Below are positions 40,027 to 40,459 of a DNA stretch of 40,459 nt, one piece after another. The DNA lies in assembly GCA_900467685.1 (NCBI GenBank), contig UBQX01000037.1, positions 1 to 40,459 of the forward strand, written 5' to 3'. Within the stretch, counting starts at the first letter, position 1; each line of letters begins with the position of its first letter. Under the pieces are notes generated by a model, which saw only the letters and a list, made by a program, of their open reading frames with translations, did not search any database and was not told the origin of the DNA. Source of the DNA: Hyphomicrobiales bacterium (GTDB lineage Bacteria > Pseudomonadota > Alphaproteobacteria > Rhizobiales > Rhizobiaceae). The position numbers and the translations under genes were made by a program.

Positions 40027-40459
40027 TTATTCCACGAACACGCGAACGCTCGCGGCGCGCCCGGCAGCGTCGATAACCGTCAGCGTGGAATAGCCCGCTC
40101 CCTCCGGCACCCATTGCATGGTGCGGCGGCGGGAAAGTTCAGGCAAGGGCTTGCCGTTGGCCAGCCAATGGAAGGGTGCGCGACCGCCCTGCAGCTTGAG
40201 CGCCAATGCCTCGGGTTGTGCTGCGGCATCGCTGGCACCGAGATCGACGCGCGCGCCTTCCGGCGGATAGACGATCTGCGGGGCAGGCTCCCGGCCCGAC
40301 ATGGCGAGCAGGCCGGCAGACGTCAGGGAAAAGCGCTTCTGGCTCATCGGCAGGTCGGCGGCTGCGATGTGGCGCGCGCCTTGCGGGGCGGGCGGGAAGG
40401 GGGCGATTGCCACGCCCGATTTCACGAATGCATCGAAGAGAATGGGGGCGGCGGAGAGA
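40027..40459 (-). CDS. pbpC: Penicillin-binding protein 1C, C-terminal fragment (runs off window)
   Basis: About 144 codons of the C-terminus are present, open through the right edge. The visible start, AAPILFDAFVKSG, is the end of the transpeptidase domain. It is followed by a linker and the PBP1C-specific C-terminal beta domain (BiPBP_C: PPEGARVDLG, LKLQGGRAPFHWLANGKPLP, WVPEGAGYSTLTVIDAAGRAASV in part). PBP1C polymerises and may cross-link peptidoglycan. In many alphaproteobacteria it lies next to a large alpha-2-macroglobulin gene, which would be off the window to the right. Confidence 0.85.
   Translation of the reverse strand, partial: LSAAPILFDAFVKSGVAIAPFPPAPQGARHIAAADLPMSQKRFSLTSAGLLAMSGREPAPQIVYPPEGARVDLGASDAAAQPEALALKLQGGRAPFHWLANGKPLPELSRRRTMQWVPEGAGYSTLTVIDAAGRAASVRVFVE

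Noticed and set aside
1-40459. CRISPR arrays, tRNA/rRNA genes, phage or IS transposase genes
   Set aside because: No regularly spaced repeats, no recognisable RNA genes and no transposase motifs were seen on either strand by eye.

Overview
The window is GC-rich DNA from an alphaproteobacterium, most likely Rhizobiaceae/Hyphomicrobiales. The evidence is the hmu/hemP haem locus with RirA-type TGA-N9-TCA boxes, the HWE-family histidine kinase, a VirC1-like ParA, many ABC transporters, and a mosaic palindromic repeat like those of rhizobia. I saw no rRNA, tRNA, CRISPR array, prophage or IS transposase. The genus cannot be fixed from sequence alone.

Layout. (1) 1-6709: an aromatic and one-carbon module. 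A partial TetR gene is divergent from quiC (3-dehydroshikimate dehydratase, giving protocatechuate). It is followed by a metF-like gene (minus) divergent from purU, a FadR/FCD-type GntR regulator, and ligM (tetrahydrofolate-dependent aryl O-demethylase). (2) 6749-6893: a 145-bp element with terminal inverted repeats. (3) 6926-12426: a complete branched-chain-type (HAAT) ABC transporter (livFGMH plus binding protein) and a TetR regulator. (4) 12639-20842: haem uptake, with a TonB-dependent receptor divergent from hemP-hmuS-hmuT-hmuU-hmuV, a small exported protein and a TonB. (5) 20940-31186: an amino-sugar locus, nagK-gntR-nagB-II-nagA divergent from murQ, a CUT1 sugar transporter, a Gfo/Idh/MocA dehydrogenase and its ATPase. 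(6) 31209-40459: a GAF-GGDEF protein, an HWE kinase, a small hypothetical, a GlxA/AraC regulator divergent from a cystine-type ABC transporter, an FAH-family hydrolase, a ParA, and the C-terminus of penicillin-binding protein 1C.

How the genes work together. The most notable signal is a perfect palindromic motif, TGTATACA (three of four copies extended to ATGTATACAT). In intergenic DNA it occurs only four times: between metF and purU, upstream of gntR, upstream of ligM, and upstream of the liv-type binding protein gene 6 kb away. I infer one GntR-controlled regulon that imports a methoxylated aromatic acid, demethylates it onto tetrahydrofolate, and disposes of the methyl group through MetF and PurU. 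QuiC feeds the same expected product, protocatechuate, from quinate/shikimate. The haem locus is probably under RirA (two boxes between receptor and hemP) and HemP/HmuP. The amino-sugar locus should turn GlcNAc and MurNAc-6-P into fructose-6-P, probably controlled by its own GntR regulator through GGTATT/AATACC sites in the divergent promoter region.
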